Source: Calliopsis andreniformis | Taxonomy: Eukaryota > Arthropoda > Insecta > Hymenoptera > Andrenidae | Assembly: GCF_051401765.1 (NCBI RefSeq) | Contig: NC_135071.1 | Coordinates: forward strand, 9,650,961 to 9,714,960 | Length of the DNA: 64,000 nucleotides | Reading direction: 5' to 3' | Shown here: one piece after another, positions 23,330 to 35,519 of the stretch | Layout: each line of letters starts with the position of its first letter | How positions within the stretch are numbered: the stretch's first letter is position 1 | The notes under the pieces: generated by a model | Database searches by the model: none | What the model was told of the DNA's origin: nothing | What the model saw: the letters and a program-made list of their open reading frames with translations, nothing else | Position numbers and translations under genes: made by a program

Positions 23330-23660
23330 GAACCCAGTTCCTGATCACTTAAGAGTAAAAAGCATGGTTGTTTGAAAGAATTCTGAAAAACTGAAAAAAT
23401 TGTTTGTTATTTATACAAATTTACGTGTCATCTTTAATTTATTTTTGAAAAAAGTGCAAAGTATAAAAATATAGAAACATGTAAAACATATAAAAGAAGC
23501 AAAAGTTGATTACTGAAATTATGTTTCACTACCAGCTATTAAATTTCATGTTTAAATATCAAAATAGATAACAATTATTTACTAATTCTTTGGAACAAAC
23601 TTTTATCAAAATAAATTTCACATATGTATTGAAATACTAAACTGATCAGGAATTGGGTTC
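23330..23660. mobile_element. Small inverted-repeat element (MITE-like), about 330 bp
   Basis: The left end GAACCCAGTTCCTGATC (23330-23346) is matched, reversed, by GAACCCAATTCCTGATC at 23660-23644, with one mismatch in 17. Similarity continues a few bases inward (ACTTAAG versus AGTTTAG). The interior is AT-rich with no coding potential. No clean target-site duplication is visible, so superfamily is not assigned. Confidence 0.55.
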
Positions 23661-24260
23661 TGATCAGCAACTGTACTTATTTCACGATATCGAAAACCTG
23701 ACGCGAAATTCCGTAGAAACGTTAATTATATTTCTAGCCGATTTGAACAAGAATTCAAACCTTCTTGGCTATATTGGCCCTGTATACTATCATGACTTTC
23801 TCCTCCACGTCATAAACGAACCTCATGTGGTGCACGAATCTGGAAGATCAGAACCAAACCCCATCAGGGGTTCCAAGCCATCTAACGTTACCACACCCCA
23901 GGTACCAGCGGTCACCATGACCACATATCTCAAAGATATAACCCATCGTAGGGTTTTCTGAGCCAACCATGGCTCGTGCCTGGGTTACTGCCTGCTCGCT
24001 CTGATCAAATACTCAAAAGACAGGCTCAAACGTGAGAGTTGAAGTCGTCAAAGTTCGCGACTCATACGTGCACCACAGCTGCTGGATTTTTCGGCTAGCC
24101 TACATGGGAAATGTCCAGCGAACTGATTTGCTGAACAATTCAGTATATTTCCATTAGATAAACCCCAAACGTTTACTAATTGGTCACTTTGGTCAAGGCC
24201 TCCCTCGCTGGACTATGCTCTGCGGCTCTTACTGACGGTTTTGATGTAGAAGGAGAAAGG
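23661..24260. other. Mixed-composition block, possible exon or old element
   Basis: Richer in G and C than its flanks. A plus frame runs from within the preceding inverted repeat to 23961 (about 100 codons); its translation is not low in complexity but matches nothing I recognise, and the frame opens without a good acceptor. It could be a decayed transposon body linked to the element at 23330-23660. Confidence 0.25.
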
Positions 24261-25998
24261 CGAAGTTATTCTAAAAAGATGCTTTAGAGAATTCGTTCAA
24301 TTATTATTTGGGATCATTCTGGGAAAGACATCGTTGAATACACGAATCATCCTCGGATTTAAGTCATAATAATTCTGCCTAATAAGCCTTCTAGGCTTCG
24401 CGAACATAAATACAGAAACAGTTGTATATTAGAGTTAATTCAGGTTATATGTTTCGTAATTAGTTTAATAGTAGTGTGACAATTTAATATCCTTATAACC
24501 ATAAACGGGAATAAGGAAGTACAGAACTTTACGGTGGTGGTAACTCGCGTTACAGTTCAAACAACGTGAAACTCATCGTGAAAGTGTGCTAAAAAACAGA
24601 TTATTGATGGAAAATTAAATTTTTGTTTTATTAATATAGCTCGGTATTTAATATTGCGTTCATTGTGATGGAATTTAGATATTCATTTTTAACACACTGC
24701 AGAACGAAAGTTGCTTGTCACTGTTGTAATCAGTTCTAAGACTACCTTATAGAATAAACAAATACGATTTTAATTTTGCTTGATAGAAAAACGAGGTATT
24801 TAATTAGTGTTGTTATTAATAAATAAACAACAGCTCGCTAGCTGTCACTAATTTTCGGAATTTTGTATTTAGCTTTGCGATTTCTAGTTAGATGAAACTC
24901 ATTAAATGCTTAATCTCTTCTGCAGTGAGTTGTACAAGACTTCTAAACTGATGTGCATCTTTCTGCTTAAATGTCGAAATGTATAATAAACACAATAAAT
25001 AACTGGCACGTGAATCTAATAAGGTGACACTGGGCTCACCAATGATCCAGATTGAGTCAAGCAGATTCAAGTACACGATGAAGAATTTCTAGTCTGACTG
25101 TTGCACGCATTGTGCTGTTTACTCGATATAATAAAATTCTGTAGAGAAAACGAAGCGAGGAAGAAATGGAAAAATGGCGTACGTAGTCAAGGCGTGTTCC
25201 TGGCGATATGAAATCCACGGTGCCACGTGTTACGAGGAGGTGGTTACAGAGCTGGTGCAGATTACACGTAGGACGGAGCTAAAGCGTGCGCCTCTTAAAA
25301 CACACACGTAACCGCCTTTCGGCTTCTTAAATATTTCTGGCACGTAGGGGGCGAGTAACACGTCCGACCGAGAAATGAAAACCATAAATTTAGGGAATCT
25401 CTATTCTGACTGCAGCTGGCAGCTTCGTCAAAATCGGATCAGTCCTCGTCGAAATACGTGGACTTGAGTGACTTTTGGATTCTTATCGTTCCTCCGCGCT
25501 TCGGGGGCTGATTTTCTATGCGATTCGAGGTTTCGTGGAACACTGGATTCGCATTTACTTTCTGCTGAATTTGTGTCGAGTTGTAACGAGCTCTGGATAC
25601 GAAATATAGTTGAAATTCATGGTATCGTTGCACAATGGATTTTGGACCCGCAAGTTTATTATATTTGTGTTTGTATACTAAACCAATTACATTTGTGTAT
25701 TATATAATGAAATAATAAAATTAGTTTCTTTGTGAATTGGATAAAATTCTCTGTAAATAAAACTACAAGCTGCATCTTCTGTGGTGTATTTTTTGAAATT
25801 TTGAAATTAAATTCTTTTCTTATAGACCCATCGTTTTTTTCAATTACTCCTTCCTCTTCTCTCATTGCTAGAGTCTTAATTCTTGTTATTCTTCCTACGT
25901 GTACAGTGATTAAGGCCTTTGATATTTAGTTTCAGTAAGTTTCAGGCTATAAATTTAAGTATTTTTCTTGTCAGACCAATATGAAATCGCTTAAAGGT
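24261..25998. other. AT-rich DNA with a GC-richer island at 25140-25560
   Basis: The island has CpG-containing words and overlapping frames on both strands (25439-25633 minus; 25468-25707 plus) but no gene evidence. The 62-codon minus frame at 24888-25076 is likewise unsupported. Confidence 0.35.
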
Positions 25999-26125
25999 GA
26001 AATACAGAGGCTTAGGAATTAGAAACTGAAAATAGAACTAAATACATAAAAAGACATCGAGGATTTGAAAATTAAGAATTTGAAATATTTGAAAATGTTA
26101 AATAGTTGAGAACTCAGAATGTGAA
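25999..26125 (+). repeat. R-type AATTTG tract fragment
   Basis: Words such as GATTTGAAAATTAAGAATTT and TTGAAATATTTGAAAATG are in the same sense as the tracts at 16072-16400 and 47010-47540. No flanking R module is clear. Confidence 0.5.
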
Positions 26126-29100
26126 GATTCGATTATCGTATATTTTATTATTCTTATATCATGTCCTTAGTCCAAAACCAGGATGAGAGATAATTATAGT
26201 GGAGACAGATTCCTGTTTATATGAAATTTGCAATTAGTTACTATAAGTATAGAATTATTGATTGATTGATTATTTCGCAATTAATACTATTTTCAAAACG
26301 AAATAACTGTACAGCGCACTTGGAATAATATTTGAAATAATTTTATTTGAAACACATCCATGTCTAGCAGACCTTTTATTTTGTAATAATTTTTACAAAA
26401 TTCCTTTATTGAATATTCTCTCTCAACAAAGTATCTCTAAATAACGCTATTCAGGTATTACCTATACGTAACATTAAGCAGCCTGAAAGTAAATAAGTAA
26501 AGTATTTTGTTGAGAAGAACAAATCCAATTCGAGTAAACGTTTGTTTTTAGCTACTTAGATATGCTTCAAGCTTTAAGGACTTCAGGCCAGTGAGCGATT
26601 AGAAAGTTTGCATAATGAACAAGAAACAGGTCGAATAAACGTACCGTAGCAACCACACCTTGACCCTAGTCTTAATGGGATTATTACGGTACATGGGGCG
26701 GTTTCCTCTGCTCTCTCGACCAACTGACTTTCCTCCACTTTTCTTTCCCTGGAACACCCTTTACATGCTAATATCTCGCGGTTGAACATCGTACAAGCAG
26801 CCTCTGAATATGAAATAGTTTGAAATTGGGAAGGGAAAGGTCGCCTCCACCTGATGCTTTTTTCTCCCAAAAGGAGGCAACATTATTGGCCTTCCCATAA
26901 AGGGGAAACGTATTGATAGATTTCTGTGTGCAAGCGAATGTATCCAAGCTCATGTTGAGTTACAGAAAAAGAGCTACTAGGTTAAATATTTGGTACTGTG
27001 ATAAATATCCTGTTTGAACAAATTTAAATCTGTGTTAGAATGTGATATTTCAGAATTTTGAAAATCTGGAATCCAGTTTTTAATTAAGTTTATTCGTATA
27101 ATATGCACACACTTGTGCAATCGCTAGTGTATAGTTACTGCTCTTTAGAAAGTTTAAAATTCTCCATGGATTTTAAGAAAAATTATTGTATTTAATTTTC
27201 CAACTTCTTTGTATTATTCTTTCACGCAGAATGTACGTTAATGGATCAAATATCCTTTAATTTTGCGCGACTCTGCCAAATTCAATAACTAATGCTAGTT
27301 AAAAGCAAAATAGGTACTTTGACCTTTTGCAAGACTGTCCAGAATGTTTAACCTAGTGGTCAACACGCGTGTCTTGTTGAGCGACAGGCACACGTCATCG
27401 TTGCGTCCTGTTTGGATGTGAGGTGCTACGAAAATTCAAAATGACAAAGCGGCATCGATAATTGAGGTGTCCGATGCTGGGACACGTTAAGTTGAAAAAC
27501 GAGAGCTGTGTCGCTGTGACAGAGCCGTTTTCGAGTACACGGTATTGCTTTAAATTTCCCACTGAAATGCGTGACCGCAATTTTCATTGTAAATCTCTCG
27601 ACGAGATGATCGAACTATCTTCTTATTAGTTTTTTAATCAGATGTGACTAATTTTTCATTTTTAACCCTTGAATTCAATATGTCATTGTTTGCTGTATTC
27701 CTAAATTTCTGAACTATTTTCTATGATTCTTTTGACACATAAATTATGGGAAAAATCATGCATTTCAGATATCTGGAGGACTTGTGAAATTATAAAATTG
27801 TCTATCTCCTGCTTTGTCCTATTTTGAGAGTTTCTCAAATAAATATAGACTGTTTCTGTAATATTCAATTCTTAATTAACAGTGAGCTTTTGAATAATTG
27901 AAATATTGCCCTATTGAAAACTGAATTTTAATATATTCACTGTTCCATGACTCATAACCAGGTCAAGTTAATTTTAATAATAATTTCTGTCGATATTTTC
28001 ATCAGATTTTTGTTAAATTTCGGGAGCAAACAATCTGTAAATTTTGAATGTCGATCATCTTCATTGTATTTCATTTGATATTTCTAATTATTGTTATGCA
28101 CACGGCGTGTAACATGAATGTAAAAACAAATTTTATACATAAACCACATGAAATGAAATTTTCATTTATACATATATATAAAATACTCTATTAAAAGTGG
28201 TCAACGTAAATACAATTCACACATTGCAAGGAAATGTAGTAATGCTATTGAAATTTAAAAAAAAGAATAATTTACACGGTGTTGGTAATTGGCTTGTTAT
28301 AAGTTTAACTACTCTATGCAGCTATTTATATTAATTAAAAAACAGCATTTTGTATTTGAAAAGTTACAATATTTTCAAACATAGTAATCTGGTATTACTG
28401 GGTTCGGTCGAAAACTGTTTGTGAAAGGTGATTACATATACCACACGAGTGTATATTCAAATAAAGATTTATAAAGCCTTTTTTTATTATGTCTACATAT
28501 GTATTCCTCTTTTAGCACTTGAGTACTTGAATTTGAATAAAACTGAAAAAAACAGATACTTCTTCTCGCAATTGGATCAATTCGCCATAAATTCGGGTAT
28601 TCCCGATCAATATCGACTCGCGTGCAGCAATTTTCCAGCGATCGCAAAGCGGGCGTGTGTCGATCGCAGATAAAAATGGGAATATCCTGGCGGTGAATAA
28701 TCCGATGCAAACTATAGTTCAGAGAGGAAGAGAGTGTGTGAAAAAAAAAAAAAATGGACAGGGCACATTTCACGACCTCCATTCGCAGAGGTATCACCGT
28801 TGCGTGTGATTTTAAGCTGTCAGGCAGAGATTGAGGGTTCGATTTGACAAGCCTGCTCGCGAGCTGAAAAGCTTCTATTCCTGGATGGCGGGGCGGAATT
28901 ATCGAATATTGAGTAACAAGTCCTGTTGAATTTTTTAGCGGAGTTGCTAGTTTTACCTTTGAGAACCATTCGTTCCTTCCACGGGCGATTTTTGTCAGAA
29001 GATCGGATTTGTGGCTGGGCAATGAGAGAGCGAAGCTTTAAAAATTTATGAGGCTGAAAAAAATTAAGCTTCTTTGGTATTTATCACTGTCTGCTTAAAA

Positions 29101-29709
29101 GACCTTAAATGTAGATTTTGAACAGTAGAAATGAAATGGAGTTCGTATTTCAGTAAAACTGAATTTAAAGATGTAGAAATTAATTTACCATTTCTTTAAT
29201 TAATTAGTAGGATAGATGCGACTTTAAATGCCACTTATTTCACGCTTTCCTTCAATAATTTTTTGCTTTAATAAGAGACACATATTCTACTTCTTGACTG
29301 AACTGTAAAAATATTTGTCAGACCAGTTTTTCTTTTTTGAGAAAAACGCAATTACACTGTCAATCATTTTTAACCAATAAGTTTATGGTTAAAAACTCTG
29401 AGTGCTCATCACTTGAGAACTTATAGTATTTTAATGTTCCGAAGATTGAATTTTTGGTGGTTCCAAGTTCCCTGAAATTCCATTGTCCTAAAAGGACAGC
29501 TATGCTATAATTCACAGCAGAATTGTCCTCCATTGCAGAGGAACTTTGAAGGTTAGTCTTGAAAACACATTTAACACAACTTCGTGGATTAATATGTTTC
29601 TTAACTGACTACGATAGTAAAAGCATGTATATCGCTTGTACAACTGCACAATATCTCTGTTTCGTAATTCGTGAGGCCATACGGTCTAGTATGTAAAGCA
29701 GACTTGATC
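26126..29709. other. AT-rich DNA with GC-richer islands
   Basis: Islands at about 26580-26960, 27360-27600 and 28560-29040. The last holds the longest frame of the window (196 codons, minus, 28432-29022), but it crosses a run of 14 A bases at 28741-28754 read as poly-Phe and has no splice or domain support. The remainder is AT-rich and unremarkable. Confidence 0.35.
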
Positions 29710-30410
29710 TGACTCGTAGTAGTTTCGACGGTACAAAATTGAGACGAGGTTTCATGCAAAACTATTGAAATTTACGTAACTACTACGGTCATTAATTGTA
29801 TTTCTTGCTTTGAAAGCTTCTGAATTTAAGATATAAATTAATCATAGAACTATACATAACCATAGAAGTAATTCACAGATTCAACATTGTTTTATTGTTC
29901 AAATTATTGCGCTGCATTTTCATTTTCTGTTTCTCTGACTTTGAATTTTTAGGGACGGCAAATTTCACCTATGATCACTAATTATATTTACTTTGAAAGT
30001 CTCTGGACTTGAAAAACACTGTATTCATAAATGTGAAAATCGTAAAAGCTAGTATACCGTACTTTTTTCGTTCTGAGTTTTTAGAGAAGATTAGCTGTTT
30101 ACGGTCATTAATTACACTCCTTGCTTTGAGAGTTTCTGGACTTTGAACATGTAATAACTCATAGGCTCAACATTACTTATTCATGAGAACTACAGTCTTG
30201 TATTTTTGTCTTTCATTCCTCTCGTTTTCACGTTTAGATCTCTCAACCAATATCCTAAGTGTATCTTTAAACACAAAAGTAATATTTTTAAAATTTGAAG
30301 GTGTTCGTGGCAGTCCTGTAGTATTTTCGACGATACAAATTTGAATCAACCTCATCGAAAGGACAATTAGCTTAACCTACGGTCATTAATTGTCTTTGGA
30401 ATATTATATG
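29710..30410 (+). repeat. Complex tandem array keyed on ACGGTCATTAATT
   Basis: ACGGTCATTAATT or a close variant occurs at about 29785, 29973 (GATCACTAATT), 30101 and 30379, followed each time except the last by CTTTGAAAG-CTCTGGACTT-like sequence. An upstream block, GTAGTAGTTTCGACGGTACA at about 29718, recurs as GTAGTATTTTCGACGATACA at about 30320, each shortly before an ACGGTCATTAATTG. This is a nested, diverged duplication with unequal spacing (about 188, 128 and 278 bp). Confidence 0.65.
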
Positions 30411-31789
30411 AAGTGGCTCACAAGATTGTTTACAAGTGCAGTCAAAAACTTAAAAATTGTGAAAATTGCTATGTTTTGTTTTGCATTGCGTTTTATATTT
30501 AACACAAAAAGTACAATATTTTTAGAATCTAAACGCGTAGATTTATCACTTTCGTATTTCATTTAAATGGTTCTAATTCACCTTAAAATTCAGTAACTCG
30601 ATGCAACGTTTAAAAATTTTCAAAAACATCAAATGAACGAAAGCGAAGAGAATATATCAATGCCAATAATCCTGTACCCATTAATTCGGTAAAAATTGAA
30701 CTGAACCATCGTTCAAGCTATCCTGATTCGTATATGAGTCCCAGATCTGGGAGCCTCCTAATCTTTCATAAACAAATTCGTCAGTCATTCTATATGCTTC
30801 AGGCTAAATCTGAATATCATAGTCGCGGCATCATTTGCTGCAGATTTTACGCGAGAGGACTTTTGCAAGCTTTTTCGCGAGGTTGGCTCAGGTTTGAACA
30901 AAAACAGGAAATGGAGACGGATGGAGGCGAGTATGCGAAACACGGGGAAAGTCGCGATACAGGGTGGAGAGGAGGAGAGAAGAGAGTGGTGTCCTGCCGA
31001 TGACAATAATACGCGTCCCGGAAAATTACATTCTCGTTATTTCTGAGCAGTGCTCTTTGAGGCGAGAGCAGTCAGCATAATGCGGCCGTTTTTGAGGACG
31101 CCACGGGAAACCGAAGGGGATGATGGGAAACGAGGCGAGTGTTCGTCTTTTCCCTAGGAAAGAACGAGAAAGTCGCTCCACAATAGCTAAGCAATTTCTG
31201 GCCTCCTGCTGCATTATTATTTTCCGTATCACGCGAATTCACCCGTTCTAACGAGCCTCCCCTCGCGGACCACCCTTTTCGCTAATAAACGTTCGTATTA
31301 TATCGTAGAATCTTTTATACCGACGTCGCCGAGAATTAATGCGATGTTATTGTTTGCTGCAACGGAGTACTGTATTACTTGCAGCCTTTACAAGTGTCTC
31401 TGTTCATCAGCGGTCACGTCACTCAGATTGTCTTTAAATAGTAGTATCGCAAATATTTAGCGTCCTTAAAATAATGTCACAGCAATATTTCTGGATCTAA
31501 GAAAAGAAGAAAGTTAAGTCTAAGAAAAGAAGCGATTTGAACCTGTAGCGAGGGTCGCTGAACCTGATTTCAGGTTATTTTAATATGATAGGTGTTACGA
31601 TTGAGAGTTACGTGAAAATAGAATTCATTTACTGTGGCTAGTTTTTAGATATTTTGTGTATATTAGTGAGCTTATAACGAAAAAAATTAGGAAGAGAGAC
31701 TATTAATACGTAGTATAGGGTTCAAAAGTAACAATTTGATTTTGGATTACGATTATACAAACACTATTGCATTTACAATAAAACTCATA
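30411..31789. other. GC-richer island 30870-31350 in AT-rich DNA
   Basis: Frames on opposite strands overlap (30734-31003 plus, 30785-31006 minus, 31026-31232 minus). I see no splice signals or domains. Candidate conserved non-coding DNA. Confidence 0.3.
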
Positions 31790-32090
31790 GGATTTATAGA
31801 AATGTTAGTAGATATCTCTATACTTGCATATTTAAACATTTTAATATTCGAATGCTTGAATATTTAAATATTTAAATATTTAAATACTTCAGTATTTGAA
31901 TATATAAAGAATTCAGTATTTGAATATTTTGATCTTTCAGCCTTTTCAATATTTTAATGTTGAAATTCCGATATTTTAATATTTCAATATTTAACACTAT
32001 TTGTATATTAGAATATTTGACTATTTAAGTACTTCAAGTAAAACTGTAGTATTTGAATATCTAAATATTAGAAAAGTAATAATTTTCCAA
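31790..32090 (+). repeat. ATATTTGAATATTT-type tract
   Basis: Runs of ATATTTAAATATTTAAATAC and CAGTATTTGAATATTTT-like words. These words are close to self-complementary. The same kind of tract lies in the opposite sense at 32555-32735. Confidence 0.6.
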
Positions 32091-32554
32091 ACCATCTTTC
32101 TCTATTCTGTATTGGTGTTCTCTTACGAAGCAGGTCAAGTTAAATATCGAATCTTGAAGCAGGGAGAGGAACAGGAATTTCGAAGACGTTGCAGTTAAGT
32201 GATATCGAACAAACGAGAATAAATGTTGCAGCTGGACTTGAAGCGAAGGGAGCATTAATGGCCCAGAAAGAAAACGACCGGTTAGATTCTGTTTCTCCGA
32301 CAATTTGTACTCGCTAGTCAGTCTTGGAAGAATCGTGGTCGTTAAGATAGCTCTCTAAGCAAAGGAGTGTTTTACAATTCTTAACGGGTATCTCTCTCGT
32401 TCTATAGAATCTCATCGGAGGTGGAAAGCGAAATGGCTGAAAGCATTCGCGTTCAATTTTACTCTTCACAAATTGTGGCTTAGTTTGAGTCTTGGCAAAG
32501 GGAAACGAAATTTCTCAAATAGTAGTTTTATGAAGAAGGACGACAATTTTCCGT
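32091..32554. other. Spacer between two opposed tracts, nothing recognised
   Basis: Mixed composition, short frames on both strands (32001-32198 plus; 32061-32303 minus) without support. Confidence 0.35.
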
Positions 32555-32735
32555 AAATATTTCAATATTCAAATTTTTGGACATTTATGTTGATCAAAAT
32601 TTTTAAAGAAATTTCAAATTTTCAAATATTTAAATAAGCAAATATACAAATATTCAAATACCAAAATCTTTAAGCATGTAAATATTCATATACTGAAACC
32701 TGAATATTCAAATATTCAAATGCTGAAAAGGCTGT
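32555..32735 (-). repeat. AATATTCAAAT-type tract
   Basis: AATATTCAAATATTCAAATG and related words; reverse complement of the tract at 31790-32090, so the two could pair across about 460 bp. Confidence 0.6.
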
Positions 32736-33799
32736 CCTGAAATCAAAGAACAACAAGAATCTCTGAAACCTAATTTTGGAAAAAATATACAACGTGGAAC
32801 AGTAACGTGTGTCTGACAGAAAAGAAGCGCTGGAGCCGGTGGCACTTAATGAATGACTGAATTAAATTCGAAACTTTGTTACAGTAACGTAGGGATACAC
32901 GGTAGTGAAAATTAGGCAGCAGTGGACAAATTAATTTCTATTTTATGACACTATGGTCGTTGCACGCGCGACGGCAGCCTGTTTTATCGCGCTGCGCCCT
33001 TGCATTGTTAAACTTGTCGCTTTTGTCTCACACTCAGCTCTATTTGTTGCTTCGGGCGCGTTGAATTCTATAAATTTCCCTTAACTGGCGTGGGATTCCA
33101 ACAACGTTGCAGCGTGAAGAAATGAGTTTGTCACGCGTTTAACACTTACTTGGCTGGGTCTATCCATTGAAACGTGATCATTCTCTTTTATCAGTTCACT
33201 GAAATTCATGGGATTTTCGAATCATCGAAGTGCAATAAATTTTGCTGCGTCACCGGATAAGGGATAAGTTGTGAGACTTCAGAAATGTCACATATCCGGA
33301 GTCTGCTCAACAAACCTGTCTATTTAAAATTTATTAATATAAATTATAAAGAATTTGGAAGTGCACTGAAAATTGGTGTACCACTTTCCGACGATGACGA
33401 ATGTCTTGTATTGATTTTTTAATTGCTTCGATAATTAATTGTGATTCATCGACATCCCATCCTGCTTCGGTAAAACTCGGGAAATTCTATCAGGATGAAC
33501 TCTTGTGTTTGATGATTTACGATCCATTTGCGAAATTTTTCGGGAGTTGCCTGAACATTGCCGCTTTGATTTGTGGAAATAAATTTCAGCATAATTTACG
33601 TTAAACTTGATGGAACTCAGTTCGTTAAAATTCTAATTCGTTAATGTCTCTCACTGTAATATTTGTAATATCTTGCTCAGTGAATTTAGGCTTTAATGAA
33701 GCTTGAGAGGATATCAGAAGTGTCACTTTTTCAAGTAGTTGATAAATCTGCTTCTGTTTTAATTAAAAAGTATGTTCTGCGACTATTTGATAATTAAAG
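32736..33799. other. Mixed DNA with a small GC-rich patch near 32960-33080
   Basis: The patch is CpG-rich (for example GCACGCGCGACGGCAGCC). A 67-codon plus frame at 33401-33604 lacks support. Nothing else recognised. Confidence 0.35.
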
Positions 33800-33960
33800 T
33801 CGTCATTTAGTATTTGAATATTTCAAGTTTTCAGTATTTGAATATTTTAATGTCTGATCATGTGAATGTGTGAATGTTTGAACATTTGAATTGCGTAAAC
33901 CTTTGAATATTTGAATATTTTATTATTTGAAGATTCCACTGTTTGGTTAGAATATTTGTA
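33800..33960 (+). repeat. ATTTGAATATTT-type tract
   Basis: TATTTGAATATTTCAAG, GTATTTGAATATTTTAATG and CTTTGAATATTTGAATATTT words, as at 31790-32090. Confidence 0.55.
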
Positions 33961-34916
33961 AAGTTGCAAGTATCTCTTGATTTAATAAATAACAATGATA
34001 AGAGGTCCCAAGGTCTCCAAAGTCCTCAGCTTTTTCAGGCGAGGATTTTCTAAGAGCCAACTACACGAGTTAATCTCAACTACGTTTTCCTTTACACTAA
34101 GTAACTTTCGCTCGCTTTCAGAACTGTTTAAAGGAAGAAGAGAGGAAACGAGCAGAGAAGGGATGAAATATGCATGAGTATTTTCGAGGAAGGAGGAACT
34201 TGGTCCTCCGAATTAAAAATTCATGCTGTCAACTTCCTGCGGCAGTTCCAGGAAACAAAATTAAAAAATCGGTAAGCTGGAGGACGTAACATCCTCCATT
34301 TTTCTGTTATTAAATGCGAGTAAGGGGTTTCGAGGATCGAAAAAAGGAAGATGAAGGTCAAATATGAGGGGCGGAGGGATCGAAGTATCACGACGAGCTT
34401 TTATTAAACGAACTCGGAACCCCTATCCCTTTACAGGGGCTCGGGAAATGGGACAGCCCGCATCAGACGAAACGACCGCTTCGAAATCGGCGGCGCTCGT
34501 TACGAATAAATAAATAAAAGAGCGAGTGAAACGCGTCGATGCCGAGAAACCACAGGTGTGTCGTATTGCGCGTTTAACCACTGGGCGCCATTACACTCGG
34601 AGTTTATGACCGCGGATGTAGCCCTGTCCGAAAGACGGCAAAATATGACTGCAGTGTCGTTATAATTAGGCTTTCATTACGTTTAACCCCTTGTTAGTGC
34701 TACCTGCGCGCAGTGCTTTTTGAGCCTACGCGAGGAACGTAGAGCGAGTAGTTCTACTGCAATATTTACTTGCCCTGAGTGCAAGTTCGGAATAGAATAT
34801 TGATGAGTCTTCTATTTATTATCATCTATTTATTCATTTTTGTGTTGATGATTTATATGTGAAGAATTTGGTGATGTGATGGAACTAGCATTTCTTTGTT
34901 ATTTGCTAGGTATGAG
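33961..34916. other. GC-richer island, about 34000-34750
   Basis: One of the larger islands: CpG-rich words from about 34300 to 34750, no sustained frame on either strand. This is the profile expected of conserved regulatory DNA in insects, but conservation cannot be judged here. Confidence 0.3.
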
Positions 34917-34978
34917 CTAGTTTATATAAATTTTCTCGTTTATTATTTATTAGTTATGAATTAATTTATATAAACTAG
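34917..34978. repeat. 16-bp perfect inverted repeat, 30-base spacer
   Basis: CTAGTTTATATAAATT at 34917-34932 and its exact reverse complement AATTTATATAAACTAG at 34963-34978. It could form a stem-loop; no known element assigned. Confidence 0.7.
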
Positions 34979-35076
34979 TTCATTGTTAGTTTATATTGGG
35001 TGAATAATGATATTGTTTTAGTAACCTTTAAGAAATATTGATATCATTCTTTTTATAATAAGAAAGGGACTGTATA

Positions 35077-35475
35077 GAGTGTTTGACGATAGGTTTAACA
35101 AATTTTTAGGGATAATTGTACATGTTAAAATAGAATGAAAGTCAAAAGTAACGAAAATGCGTTCAAGGGTTCGTTTCAGAGTTGTTAATTGTTGGGAATA
35201 TGTCTGAAATTCGCGTGAAACACATTTCAGCGTTTCAGACAGTGTCTGTCTGGGAACTTATTCTACTGCCGACGTGCAGTAGCCAGGTCAGACACAGAGG
35301 AAACATACGAATAGTTCCTGAGTCGGACATATTTCGTGTAAATTTCAGACATTTTCTCAATAATTAATAACTCTGAAACGAAGCCTTAAATGTAATTTTG
35401 TTATTTTTTATTTTTGCCCTGTTTTGACATGAAGGATCGCCTCTTAAAATTTCTGATACCTGCCGTCAAACACCC
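35077..35475. mobile_element. Long-inverted-repeat MITE, copy 1 (TA-flanked)
   Basis: TA at 35075-35076 and 35476-35477 flank GAGTGTTTGACGATAGGT on the left and, reversed, GGGTGTTTGACGGCAGGT on the right. Inverted similarity extends deep into both halves: GGTTCGTTTCAGAGTTGTTA (left) matches GCTTCGTTTCAGAGTTATTA (right, reversed), followed on each side by an AATATGTCTGAAAT or AAAATGTCTGAAAT segment. The middle contains GGTCAGACACAG, also present in the second copy at 54435-54799. TA target sites and GGGTGTT ends fit a Tc1/mariner-type MITE. No coding capacity. Confidence 0.8.
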
Positions 35476-35519
35476 TACTGTCAGAACAATACAGTGCAAT
35501 CCCAACATAGATTCGCAAA

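Noticed and set aside
23653..23961. About 100-codon plus frame with non-repetitive peptide
   Set aside because: It begins inside a transposon terminal repeat and has no acceptor; recorded only as an unexplained block.
28432..29022. 196-codon minus-strand open frame, the longest in the window
   Set aside because: It reads a run of 14 A bases as poly-Phe, has no splice signals or recognisable domain, and lies in a GC-richer island where long chance frames are expected.
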